Made by a program: the position numbers and the translations under genes. 64,000 nt of DNA from Tubulanus polymorphus (taxonomy: Eukaryota; Nemertea; Palaeonemertea; Tubulaniformes; Tubulanidae). The stretch lies in NCBI RefSeq assembly GCF_964204645.1, contig NC_134029.1, positions 17,378,450 through 17,442,449 of the forward strand. The letters are read 5' to 3'. A model generated the notes under the pieces. The model made no database searches. It was not told where the DNA came from and worked only from the letters and a program-made list of their open reading frames with translations. This document shows positions 32,201 to 44,200 of the stretch, piece after piece (within the stretch, counting starts at the first letter, position 1; every line of letters starts with the position of its first letter).

Positions 32201-35200
32201 CTTGTCATAGATACAACGTTAATTCCTGGCTTCCTGAGAGAGATCTCACAGCAGCTAGAATCAAACTAGAAATCATCTGGCAGTAACAGAGGGACAAACT
32301 CAAGTTTTACTGTAATTTTAGGCTTGAAATTAGAAATCAACCAAGAAGAGCTGTCATTTATTTATTACGCTATCATTTTACAGGCTTTCTCTTTTTTCTT
32401 ATTAGCCCACTTGGGACTTTAGTCCCAGCGGGCTATTGCGTTCACTTTTCGTCCGTCGTCCGTTCGTCCGTCCGTAGACGGAATCCAGTTATTTTGGGAA
32501 GTTTTGAAGATGCTTCAAGATAATGTCTTGATATTTGGGTTACACATGTATCTACCCTAGACACATCTTCAGCCCAAAAACTGGCCCTGTCAGATTCAAG
32601 ATGGCCGACTGGCAGCCATTGTTGTTCGCCAAAGTCAGCACTTTATACACATTTTTGAACTTTTTGAGGGAAATTTTGAAGACGCTTTGATCAATTACCT
32701 TGATCTTTCGGATATATGTGAATTCCCCCAGGGCCCATCAGCATAACAAAAATTGGGTCGATCGGACTCAAGATGGCCGTCCTATGACCTTTTTAGTGCC
32801 CAAAAATGTTAATTTTGGCCCAAATTCTGAGTCCTGTAGCTTCCTACTGGTTTATCATTTCTTATTGCAATTTGTGATGGGTATTCTTTGGAAAGGGATG
32901 TTTTATACCTGAGACAGGTATTTTTCATCAGCCAATTATGACAAAATTGGCGGCCATCTTGGTGTCAGCAGTACTCATTCGTAAGTGGGAAAAATTTTTT
33001 CCACATTATATTGATACCTAAGCGTATTTTGTTACCACAATCAATTAGAAAGTTGTAGCTCATAACGTGTTCTATGATTGTGGTGAGTTTCAAGATCATT
33101 GGTTTTTGTATATGGCCACCAGGGGGTGTTGAATAATGCAATATCTTAGTATTTCTATATTATATTCGTATGAATGCATATTTTGTAACCACAATCAATT
33201 GCAAAGTTGTAGCTCATGACATCATCTATGATTGTGGCAAGTTTTAAGGCCATTAGTTATTCTATATGGTCACCAGGGGGCGTTGAATAGTAGAATAACT
33301 TAGTATTTCCTTATTATATTGGTACCTAGGCATATTTTGTTACCATGATCAATTACAAAGTTATAGTTCGTGACATGTTCTATGATTGTGGTGAGTTTCA
33401 AGGTCATTGGGTTTTGAATATGGTTTCCCGGGGGCGTTGAATAGTAGAATAACTTAGTATTTCCATATTAAAGTGGTAACGAGGCATATTTTGTTATCAC
33501 AATCAATTACAAAATCGTAGCTGCTGACATGTTCTATGATTGTGGTGAGTTTCAAGGTCATTGGATTCTGTATATGGTCACCAGGGGGTGTTGAATATTG
33601 AAATTGTTAGATTGTTGAGCATTTGGAACCACTTCCCAAGTGGGCATGGTGTCCCTGGACCCCTAGTCTTTTGAATTATTAAAGCTGCTGAGCTTTCAGT
33701 GTTTTATTGTTTATCATGTATGGGGTTTGATAATCTTGACATATGGGTTCAGATTGTATTTGATATGTATAGTACTGGATGTATATTGGCTTTTGACATG
33801 TAAATTGTTTTTTCGTATAAAATATTCTGGTTCATATGGGTTTTTGGTTTGTAATCATCAGTTTTTTCAATTGCTAATGATTACATTTAATTGGTGTTGT
33901 TGGTTATAGATTTCAACTGAGATATATATATATATATACAATGTACATATATGTCTGTTGTGAATACAGTATGCCTCTTAAGTTTATATTACATGAAATC
34001 CAGACTAATATGTACCTTGGGGTAATAGTTTGACTCTAAGCATATGCCGATGTGTAGTACATCGGCCTATGGGTCGATAAGTGAATTAATTTGGATAATG
34101 GTGATTAAGGTCTTAGAAGCTAAGATTGGATTCAGTTAAAATTATACTACCCACTTCCAAGAGGATAGAATTAAATGAGCTTTGATATCTTGTGAATGGG
34201 AAGGGATATAGGCTGAACCAGCGGATGGAATCTTTTGAAATCTTATTGCATCTTGCCAGCTCATGTAGGGAAAACCCTATTGATTTTTGGGGTTCCACCC
34301 TTCAACAGGGCTGACTGGGGGCCATCTTTTTGTTAATAGGAGCTAATATGAATTCATCACTTCTCACTTCAATTCCTCTTATCTTTTTTTATATATTTAT
34401 GCCATGGCGATTGGGGCCTTAGCCTTTTTTGCTTGTTTAAGTAACAATGGTTATGATACGCCACCAAACAGATGCTAAATTTGCTATGACATTGATTGCC
34501 ACATCCATGATGTTGAGCCAATGTCATGCGCAGCGAAAGGGTTTTCTTCCACACTTCCACAAGCATAAGAAAAGGATAAACCCATTTTGGCTTTATAACC
34601 AACTGACATATTTGTAGTGCCCACCAGGATGAAATTTAATCAATCAGGGTTTATCCATGTCGCCACATCAAGGAAAATAAGAATAAAGGTCCAATGGCCC
34701 TGTGGCTCACCATCAAATCATTGAGTGTATATTGTCAAAAATTTAACGATAGATTAATTTGGATTGCAATCAAATTTCGTAGCTCGGTCCCGTTTGCACC
34801 GGAGTTAACTTCTGATCGAATGCAGGGAGAACCGACCTACGAGTTCCTCTCAGCTCTTCACCTCACCCACGTTCCTATTCAGCAGGATGCAGCTGTGCCG
34901 TTCCTCCTTGCCCCGAACTGTAGAAGCCGGTGGGAAGAATCCTCGAACGACCCCGAACCTGCAGAGTAAACAACACGTAAACTTTGTCAAATGCCACAGT
35001 TTATTCAAGAACGTACTTCACTTCATAGTAATACGAAGACGACTGACGCTGCGGGTCTCCAAGGACGCCAACTCAATTTGGCGGCGCCACTTGCCAGACC
35101 AGTAAAATGACCGCGGCACGGAATTCGGAGTTACATATCGACTCCGGCAAAATCGACACTACGACATACTCTCCCGCCTGAAGAACATTCCGTCCCGGAA

Positions 35201-38200
35201 TGTACCTGGAAATTCTCTTAACCACCTAGGAATAAAGAAACCTGTCACAACTAAAATAACTACCTCCTGCTATAAAACATCCGCACAACCCGGCTAGGTA
35301 TATAACATAAATAAACAAACTAGACAATCTCTGCAGACCATTGCACGGTATCACAAATCAGTAAAATTCACAATAAAATACTATACCGTGCTGACCAGAA
35401 ACTGGACCACAGCATTCAGCAAGCATGCGTTACTGGCTACACTCGCATTTCCGGCCAACGACACCAAATAATCAGCCCCCTCTCGCCATTCAGGCTGAGT
35501 CAAGGACTGGACATACTGGCCCGACTCCATCCAGCCAGGTTTATTTCGCACCCGCTGTGATCTGCGAAGATATACCTCCTTCTCAGGGGACCTGACTTCA
35601 GGAACCTCTGGTGATGGGGCCACTTCCTCCTGCAAGGTCGTACTATCCTCGTCGTGAACAGGAGTCTGAAACTCTATGGGGGGCGAAATGTTATCTACGC
35701 CACTGAGTTCCTCACCACTGTCACTCCGGTTACCCCTGAGTCCGACGTCGGGCATCCTATGAAGAATGAAAAACTCATCTCCTTCTTCATCACTGGATTC
35801 CCCCACCTTACTATCCACAATCGGCGGCTGAGGAATCATTTCCCTAGAGTGTTTTACCCTAGGATTCTCCCCCTCGCGGGGAGGATGAAGCTCTACAGCC
35901 AAGACCCTCAAGAGGTTGCGGTGAACAACACGCCTCTTTTTAGAAACTACGTTTCTGACCTCGTACACCGGTACTTCACCTGCCGGCTTCGATTCCACAA
36001 TGTACGGATCCGCCTCCCATTTGTCAGCGATTTTATGTCTGGTTTTAAACCCAGTACACTTAACCAGTACTAAATCCCCAACTTCCAGAACACCTCCCCG
36101 AGCAGCTTTGTCATATCTGACCTTGTCATAACCCCCGACTGTTTCCATTCTCTCCTTCGCAACTCCCCAAGCATACTCTAGTCTCTCATCAACCGTCTTA
36201 GCGAACTCTCCAACTTCCCCCTCCTCATCAGCCCTCAACCCAAAACGCAAATCCACCGGTAACCGTGGCTGACGACCGAACATCAGATAATATGGCTCAA
36301 AGCCGGTCACCCGATGAGGAGTGCAATTGTACGCAAAGACCAACGAACTAACATAATCCTTCCATCCACCTTTTTTACCCTCCTCCAACGTACCTAACAT
36401 GCCAATGAGAGTGGAATTGAATCTCTCACACGCCCCATTGCCCATGGCATGGTAAGGTGTGGTCCGAGATTTAGTCACTCCGGCCCGCTTGCAGAGTTCC
36501 CTGATCACTTTGCTTTCGAAGTTCTGGCCCTGATCGGAATGCAACACTAACGGGATACCAAACTTGGTAATCACCTGCTCGTGCAAAACCTTTGCAACGG
36601 TAGAAGCGAGTTGATTCCGGGTTGGAAAAGCCCAACAATACTTCGTAAAGTGGTCCATTATTACCAACACATCTTCAACTCCTCCTGATGGCTCGATTTT
36701 CAAATAATCCATACATAACAGCTGAAACGGATATGTGGTAACTATCGAAGAAAGAGGAGCCCGTTCAACCGTTGATTTAAAAAGTACACAGCGTCGGCAC
36801 GAACGTACATAACCCTCCACCTCCGCTCTCATTCCTGGCCAAAAGAAACGATCGCTAATAAGCGCAACTGATTGATCGCGTCCAGGATGAGCCATCTCAT
36901 CATGCAATGACTTTAGCACTGAGGCTCGCTCGGAATTAGGCAGGACCACCTGCCACCTTTCTCCCGTGTTACCTCTCATCCGACGACAAAGTAGTCCATT
37001 TCTCACAGAAAAACCCGCTAAGTACTTTCGATACCGCCTACTCTCACGGGAAGTAAAATTTACTTTCTTCCCGCTGACTAAAGCTTCCCGAATGGGACCA
37101 ATAATGGGGTCTCTCTCCTGGGATTTTAACAAGTCGACCTCCCCGATACCGAAATCAGCCTCCACGAACTTAACGTCGCTAACGACAGACTGGCACACAG
37201 CTGCAAAAACCTCGCCTGATATGTCACAATCCCTGTCGACCTCCAAGTGTTCCGACCTAACCCCACATCCGGACAAGAGATCGGCATCGACATTCAATTT
37301 ACCTCGACGATAAGAAATTTCCAGGTCAAAAACAGACAGAGCCTGAAGCCATCGGTGGCCGGTGGCATCCAGACGCGCCGTCGAAAGGACATATGTCAGC
37401 GGATTATTGTCCGTAAGTACCCGACAACGGTTCCCATAGAGATAATCTCGGATAATTCCGCTCGGTCTTTGATACAGACCTAGAAGCATATGCCACGACT
37501 CGTTTACATCCGTCTTGCTCCTGGTAGAGAACAGCGCCGAGACCAGTTCCGGAGGCGTCGACGTGTAACTCAAATGGCTTCGTAAAATCTGCGAAGCAAA
37601 GCACAGGAGGCGTCGTGAGACAAGAATCAGCTCCCGGAAGCTATTCTCCTGTTCATCTCCCCACTGTACTGAGTTTTTCTCTGAAACTTTTCCTCGTCCC
37701 GATTCAACACCCACCAGTAAATCCGTCAAGGGCTTGGCTATAGACGCGTAAGAGCAAATGAATTTGCGATAAAACCCCGTAAACCCAAGAAATTTACGAA
37801 CCTCCCCAATGGTCTTGGGAGCAGGCCAATCAGAGATAACCTAGATTTTACCGGGATCTGCTTCGATGCCCTCCGACGACAACCTATGCCCTAGATATAT
37901 GAGAGACGAACAACAGAATACACATTTAGCCGGATTAAGCTTGAGCCCTGCTTGGTGCAACCGCTCAAAAACGTGTTGTAAACGGACCAAATGCTGCCTA
38001 AAATCGACCGAATGTACAAGGACATCGTCCAGATAGCATAAGCATTCGCGCATACATAAGTCGCCCAAACATCTCTCCATCAGGCGCTGAAAGGTGGACG
38101 GCGCCCCTGTAAGTCCAAAGGGCATAACGTTGAACTCAAAAAACCCTAAGCCTGGACCAGCAGAAAAGGCAGTTTTTTCTTTGTCGGACTCTTCCATCTC

Positions 38201-41200
38201 GACCTGCCAATAACCTGCCTTCAAATCAAGGCTCGAAAAAAGTTTCGCCCCAGACATTGAGTCCAAGAGATCATCGATTCTGGGCAAGCTAAAACTATCG
38301 CCAACAGTTTTCGAATTCAACGCCCTATAATCGACACAGAACCTCAGCTCACCATTTTTCTTCCTTACCAACACAACAGGTGACGCGTAAGGGCTGGACG
38401 AGTGCCGGGTTATACCCGCATCCAGCATCATCTTCAAATGCTGGCGTACCTCTTCGAACATAGCAGGGGGTACCTGTCGGTACCGTTCTTTGATCGGAAT
38501 CTTATCTTTCAATAAAATACGGTGTCGCACCGTCGATGTGCGCCCGATGTCATCGGCAGACTTGGAAAATAAACCATTCCAACTGTATAGGAAATCTCCC
38601 AACTCTGAAAACTCAGCCTCGCTCAAGGACGTGTCCCTAAAATTAAAAGACGCAAGAAAATCTTTTTTACTCAGATTCTCTGAATCACTCGAATTATTTA
38701 CACAGTTTGTCTCAGCAGTCATACTAAACAAATTACCGCGACCGTTGACAGCTGGCTCGGGACCGTCCCTTGCTGACCAAGCATCAGTCCCGAGCCCTGC
38801 CAAGCGAACCGGCGACACTAAGAAAACATTGGAAACGGGCGTCTTAGCCGGAATACTCACCGGACATGAACCCACATTCCTTAAAACTACCGTCACCCGA
38901 TTCACTCCGTAGCCGTTCAAAGACGACACCGATGGAACCACTGTAAGCGTTCCGGGTAAAACGACCGTAGACTGACAGGTCATCACCGTACTAGCTCTAC
39001 TCAACTCCCCTCGGATGATTCCATGAATTGCAATTTCGCTCATGGGAGGCACTTGTATCGGCTTTGTCGTTTTTACCAGCTCTTCCTCCACTTGCGCCAT
39101 TGACTGGACGCATGCCTTCCAAGGCAGGGGTAACTCATCTACGAGTCCGCGTACCCGTTTCAAGACATTCGTGCCTACGACAACCGGTACTACCCGGTTA
39201 TATTCAGTTTCCGGCACAACCAGCGACAATACCTCGATTTCTTTGTTCCCGATACCGAGTGTCACGACAGTACAACCGAGATAGGGCAACTTATGACCCG
39301 CAGCTGTCGAAACATTCAAGATCCCCTCCAAAGGGTACACTGCCGCACCTATCTGTTGTGCAAACGACACCGTTGACACCATGGCGCCAGTGTCAATCAG
39401 GGCCTTGCAACCGACACTATTTACGAGAACCTCTGTCTCACTGGACGGTCCCAATAACCCTTCTATCAACTCTTCGCGAGACGCAACCGACGGCGATTTA
39501 ATTTCCGACTTGGGCTTTTCACCATGGCGGGGACCAACGCGCCCAGAACGCTGATCCCTTAGGAGTTTAACGGTGGCTGTCCTTTCCCACAATCCTGAAA
39601 GTAGTGATCACCAACGACATTACATTTATAACAGGTGTAAGTGGGCGGAGGTCAACGCAAACCCATGTCGTTCCTCCACTGAGGACACTCCCTGACAAAA
39701 TGACCAGGCAAATCACACTTGAAACAGCGCTTTGTCGAGATCGGTGGATCAGGGTCAACCGAAACCTTCGTATCGGTCTGACTCCTTCCTTCTACCCCCA
39801 ACCCGAACTGTTCCACCACTCGATCTATATGGTCAACTCGTTTACTTAAGCGATGAATTTCCAGTTCGAACCCATTCAATTTTCTAACTACATCATCTAA
39901 TTTAGCAGCAACATCCTCTAACGAGACTGAAGTTTTATCTTTTGAGGTTGAACTGCGTGCTGCTGCACAACTCCCGACCTTCTGTGTACCGGTGTTGTGG
40001 AAGTCTTTCCTATCATGTCCTCCACACCTCTAGCTTCCAGGACCATGTCAGGGAAACTAGCAGCCGTGGAAAGAGTCGGTCGCAATGCCAGCTTAATCTG
40101 AGAGTCCTTCAGACCGTTACAGAATTGCGATCTTAACATCTCCTCACTTACTCCCAGAACACGACTCTTCAGGGTCTCGAGACGACAGGCCCAAAGGGCA
40201 ACGGATTCCTCGGGTCTTTGTTCCGCAGTAAAAAATGCTGACAATGCCTGAGTCGGAGTCGTTACTGACCCAAACACGGAATCGAATTTCCGCAACACAT
40301 CCTCCGGAGTAACGCTACTGCCCATGCTCAATACAATCTCGGCCGGCAATTCCCGGACCGATCGTCTTATTAGAGCCAAAAGGACGTGATCCGAAATCGC
40401 GGGATCAGTTAATAAACCTTCCACCTGCGACCTCCAGAGTTTATACGTGGTTTCGCCTTTCCGCTCACTTCCAGAGAAATTGTCCAACCGTGGTGAGGAA
40501 AAAGATATCGGCTGAACCCCAACAGCCCGCTCTGGGACCACTTTAACCGGGGTGACCGAGTCTAATTTCGACTGTAGGAAGCTACGCTGAGCAGAATTCC
40601 TCCTAACGGAGCTAAGAAGGCGTTGAGCCTCTTCCAGCGCCTTCCTCTCCCTCCCCTCGGATAGAATATCCCCCACTTGCTCAGCCTCCGCGGCATCAAT
40701 ACAGCTGAGTGTAGCGATAGCCTTACCTACTGGCAACTCACCCACCGACAACAAAGACATTACAGTAGACACTCTGGTGAACATCACAAACCAACCTTTG
40801 CCGCGAGGATCCTCGACAACTAATTCCACCACTCCATAAGCCATTAAAGCAGTCGACAACTCACGCTCAGTCACCGATACAGGATCTATTTCTACAAAAA
40901 GTACACGCTCAAGCGACGACATGTTTCAAGTCAATTTCTTACCCAGTATATACCGTACGAAATAACCTAATATGGACGTCTAAATTTCCCGTTAATATAC
41001 TCACACCCGTAACCTGTGAACACTATGATTTGAAAAAAACCACGTTGATACAGTTATCGACAAGAACAGTGTTGATTGTTTGTACCGTAACTACTTACTC
41101 TTATGCGATAAGCTACAAAAAAAAAAAAAAAAAAAAAAACACTACCCCTAGCTCCACCAACCACAATATTATTGTAACAAACAAGCGTGTTAAGTGTACC

Positions 41201-44200
41201 ACAATCCTAGCAAATCGAATCACAATTAATCAAAAGCAAGCAAAAAAAACAATCAAATAAAGCAAAAAAAAACACAAAAAAACAAAAAAAAACAAAAATG
41301 ACAAGAAAAGTAAATAATTAAACACAATTACATACAAGACACTGTAAACATAAGACTTATATTCATGCAGTATTACCAAAAGAAAAATATAAACAAAACT
41401 CAAATAATTGAAGCGTCCTTCGCTAATGAATTAATAACGAATATCGGCAACACAATTTAGTTCCACACAATCAACTAATAACGTGACCGCCACAAAACCG
41501 AACTAAACTACACCACCCCACGCCGGACATTCCCGATCCGCCACAAAAACGAATTCTCCACGAAACGAAATCTATGAACGAAAACTTTCTGCGAACGCAC
41601 GCAGAATCATATACGCCACAATCACCAATACGAGCACGAATACCACGCACCCGAATTTAGTATAAAATCATGCAACACAAGACGACACTGCAGATTCCCA
41701 GCAGCGTTAATCAAATAATATGGTTTATGCGCCACATAAAACCATCACCAAACAAAATTAATTAATTAATCGCAGCTAAGCTAGCAAGCAAAATAAAGCA
41801 CATTTAACGTTGTGTTCACAACACCACAAGCAAAGCAACATAAAGCACAAACACACACGGTAGCTGGTTTAACATACCGAAATGGAGACGCGATTGACGA
41901 ACGGTTCCCTGTATGCCGCTCCTTTTGCTTCACTTCCGAATACGCTGACGATTATCAGCACGAACAAACGAATGATTTACCGGGCGCCAATGTCGTAGCT
42001 CGGTCCCGTTTGCACCGGAGTTAACTTCTGATCGAATGCAGGGAGAACCGACCTACGAGTTCCTCTCAGCTCTTCACCTCACCCACGTTCCTATTCAGCA
42101 GGATGCAGCTGTGCCGTTCCTCCTTGTCCCGAACTGTAGAAGCCGGTGGGAAGAATCCTCGAACGACCCCGAACCTGCAGAGTAAACAACACGTAAACTT
42201 TGTCAAATGCCACCGTTTATTCAAGAACGTACATCACTTCATAGTAATACGAAGACGACTGACGCTGCGGGTCTCCAAGGACGCCAACTCAATTTGGCGG
42301 CGCCACTTGCCAGACCAGTAAAATGACCGCGGCACGGAATTCGGAGTTACATATCGACTCCGGCAAAATCGACACTACGACACAAATGTAGAATAGATTA
42401 CTGAATTAAACCATCAACTAATGATATGCTGAACAAACTTCAAACAACAATCTTTTATTCAAAATCTAATCTCTTCATTAATTCTTAGTCCCTTATTACA
42501 CGATTAATACATACAAGATATTATAATACTCGCAATTTCCAGATTTTATTATCCTTGAATTAAGTCAAAATACGCGCGCGGCGCGCGTCTCCTTGTCTCA
42601 GCTGTGTTTGTTTTTTAACAGCACGTGTGTGATAACCAAACTGTACTGTACGTTCTCTACTGATCGCTTCGCATGGATTTCCGTGGCACGATAGCGATAT
42701 ATAAGGGTCTATGTGTGTAGACTAGCTCCACCTCTAAATCAGTGTTGAAAAAACTGACTGTTGATTAGATGAATAGCATTCCACTGCCCGCTATGGTCTA
42801 CAGACTATTTAGTCCCATTATTAATTATCACCGCTCACAATTCTACCTAAGAACGTACTAAAATTGATGAGAGTAGAGTAGTAACACGGTTCACAAAAAA
42901 GCCGACGCGACGGCCGCAGTTAAACCGTAAGGGTTAGCAGGTCTTTAGGTATTGACAAGACAAATCTAAGCCAAAACTCCATTGGTATCGTCATACTTGC
43001 TAGTTCGGATACTGAATTGAATAGCCTACTTGGTTATATTCGTAAAACCGAACATATTATGAGCGAACATAAGATACCTAGTAGAATGAATTGCTTGCCA
43101 TTTTGTTTTGGGCTCCACATCGGGCTTTCCCAATGGGCTATCCCAATTACATCAGAAGCGCCGAAATTCCCGGAATTTCCTGTATATCCCACAAACAGCC
43201 AATCACATTCATTGTAGCTCAGGTAACAAGGTCAACTCAGATAAATAGAAGCAAGAAAATTTAGGGATTTATAAAGTGAGGGCCTGTAGGTTGAAAAGTA
43301 CATCGAGATGAGTCGCACAAAAAACGGCAACAATTCCAGGAAGGATTGAACTTTTATATATTTCAATCCCAAGTATGCAAATTGTCATATGTAAAAACGT
43401 GCCATTACTAATTGCTGAAAAGCAGGGTTTTTACATGTTTTTCAAGAATAAGTCCCCTAAAAATAACTTGATCACTATGAAATTTTTGTCCTCCCGAAAA
43501 CTCATTAAGCCAAACATGACACCAAAAATCAACACTATTGGTTCAATAGCCAATGTGATGTGCCTTGTTGACACACCGGTACTCTATTCATTTTCAATGA
43601 AAACTGCTTCACCAGATCGTTTGCATAAAAATGAAATGATTATTGTAACACTACTTCTCAAAAAGTTTCGGTCATGTAAGGTAAAAAAAAAATAGTACAA
43701 AATAACTAAGTTGTCCACAGGTAGGACAGTAAAAGCTACATCTACACTAGCATTTTGTACCCGGGTTATGCATCTACACTACGCTTGAAACACTGGTTCA
43801 ATGCAGAGTTCTCCACAAAACCTGGGTTTTAGAGACCCTTCTTGAAAAAGGAAGATACACTCCACATTGAACCCACGTTTGAGTAAGCATTTTTCTAGTG
43901 TAGACGGTAAACCGGCGTTCAATGCAGCGTTCAGGTGCCACAATTGACCTTGAACTCGCTCTACAGATGTGGATTCTTACTACCGAAACTCTGTTAAGTG
44001 TAGACGCTACTTGCTGCGAACACGGTTTCATTGAAACCTGAGTTCAAGGTGCTAGTGTAGACGTGGTTTGAATCCATGAAATTAGTGCATTGTTTCAAAT
44101 TAAATTCAATTATATGTTAAGGAACATTCAATGCCACTTTAGCAATCGACGATTCCACTTTTGGCTCACGAGGCTCAGTTAGGTTCACTATGTAGTAACT

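Larger units (their letters stand above)
34775..42382 (-). mobile_element. Ty3/Gypsy LTR retrotransposon, 7608 bp, degenerate coding region
   Basis: Two 392-bp LTRs (34775-35166 and 41991-42382) flank gag and pol on the minus strand; CAAA duplications lie at 34771-34774 and 42383-42386. The order gag, CCHC, protease, reverse transcriptase, RNase H, integrase is Ty3/Gypsy. The LTRs differ at four positions that I found, about 1 percent. Coding is nevertheless broken: a frame change between the gag core and the first CCHC, a TGA between the two zinc knuckles, a TAG after the reverse transcriptase, and a pair of frame shifts in RNase H. It lies antisense in KLHL8 intron 6. Confidence 0.9.

Noticed and set aside
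38490-39501. Plus-strand ORFs of 140 and 157 codons inside the retrotransposon
   Set aside because: Shadows antisense to the protease/reverse transcriptase frame, with no independent motif.
43375-43695. 106-codon ORF upstream of the KLHL8 distal exon
   Set aside because: AT-driven composition, poly-lysine end from an A-run, no family or splice support.
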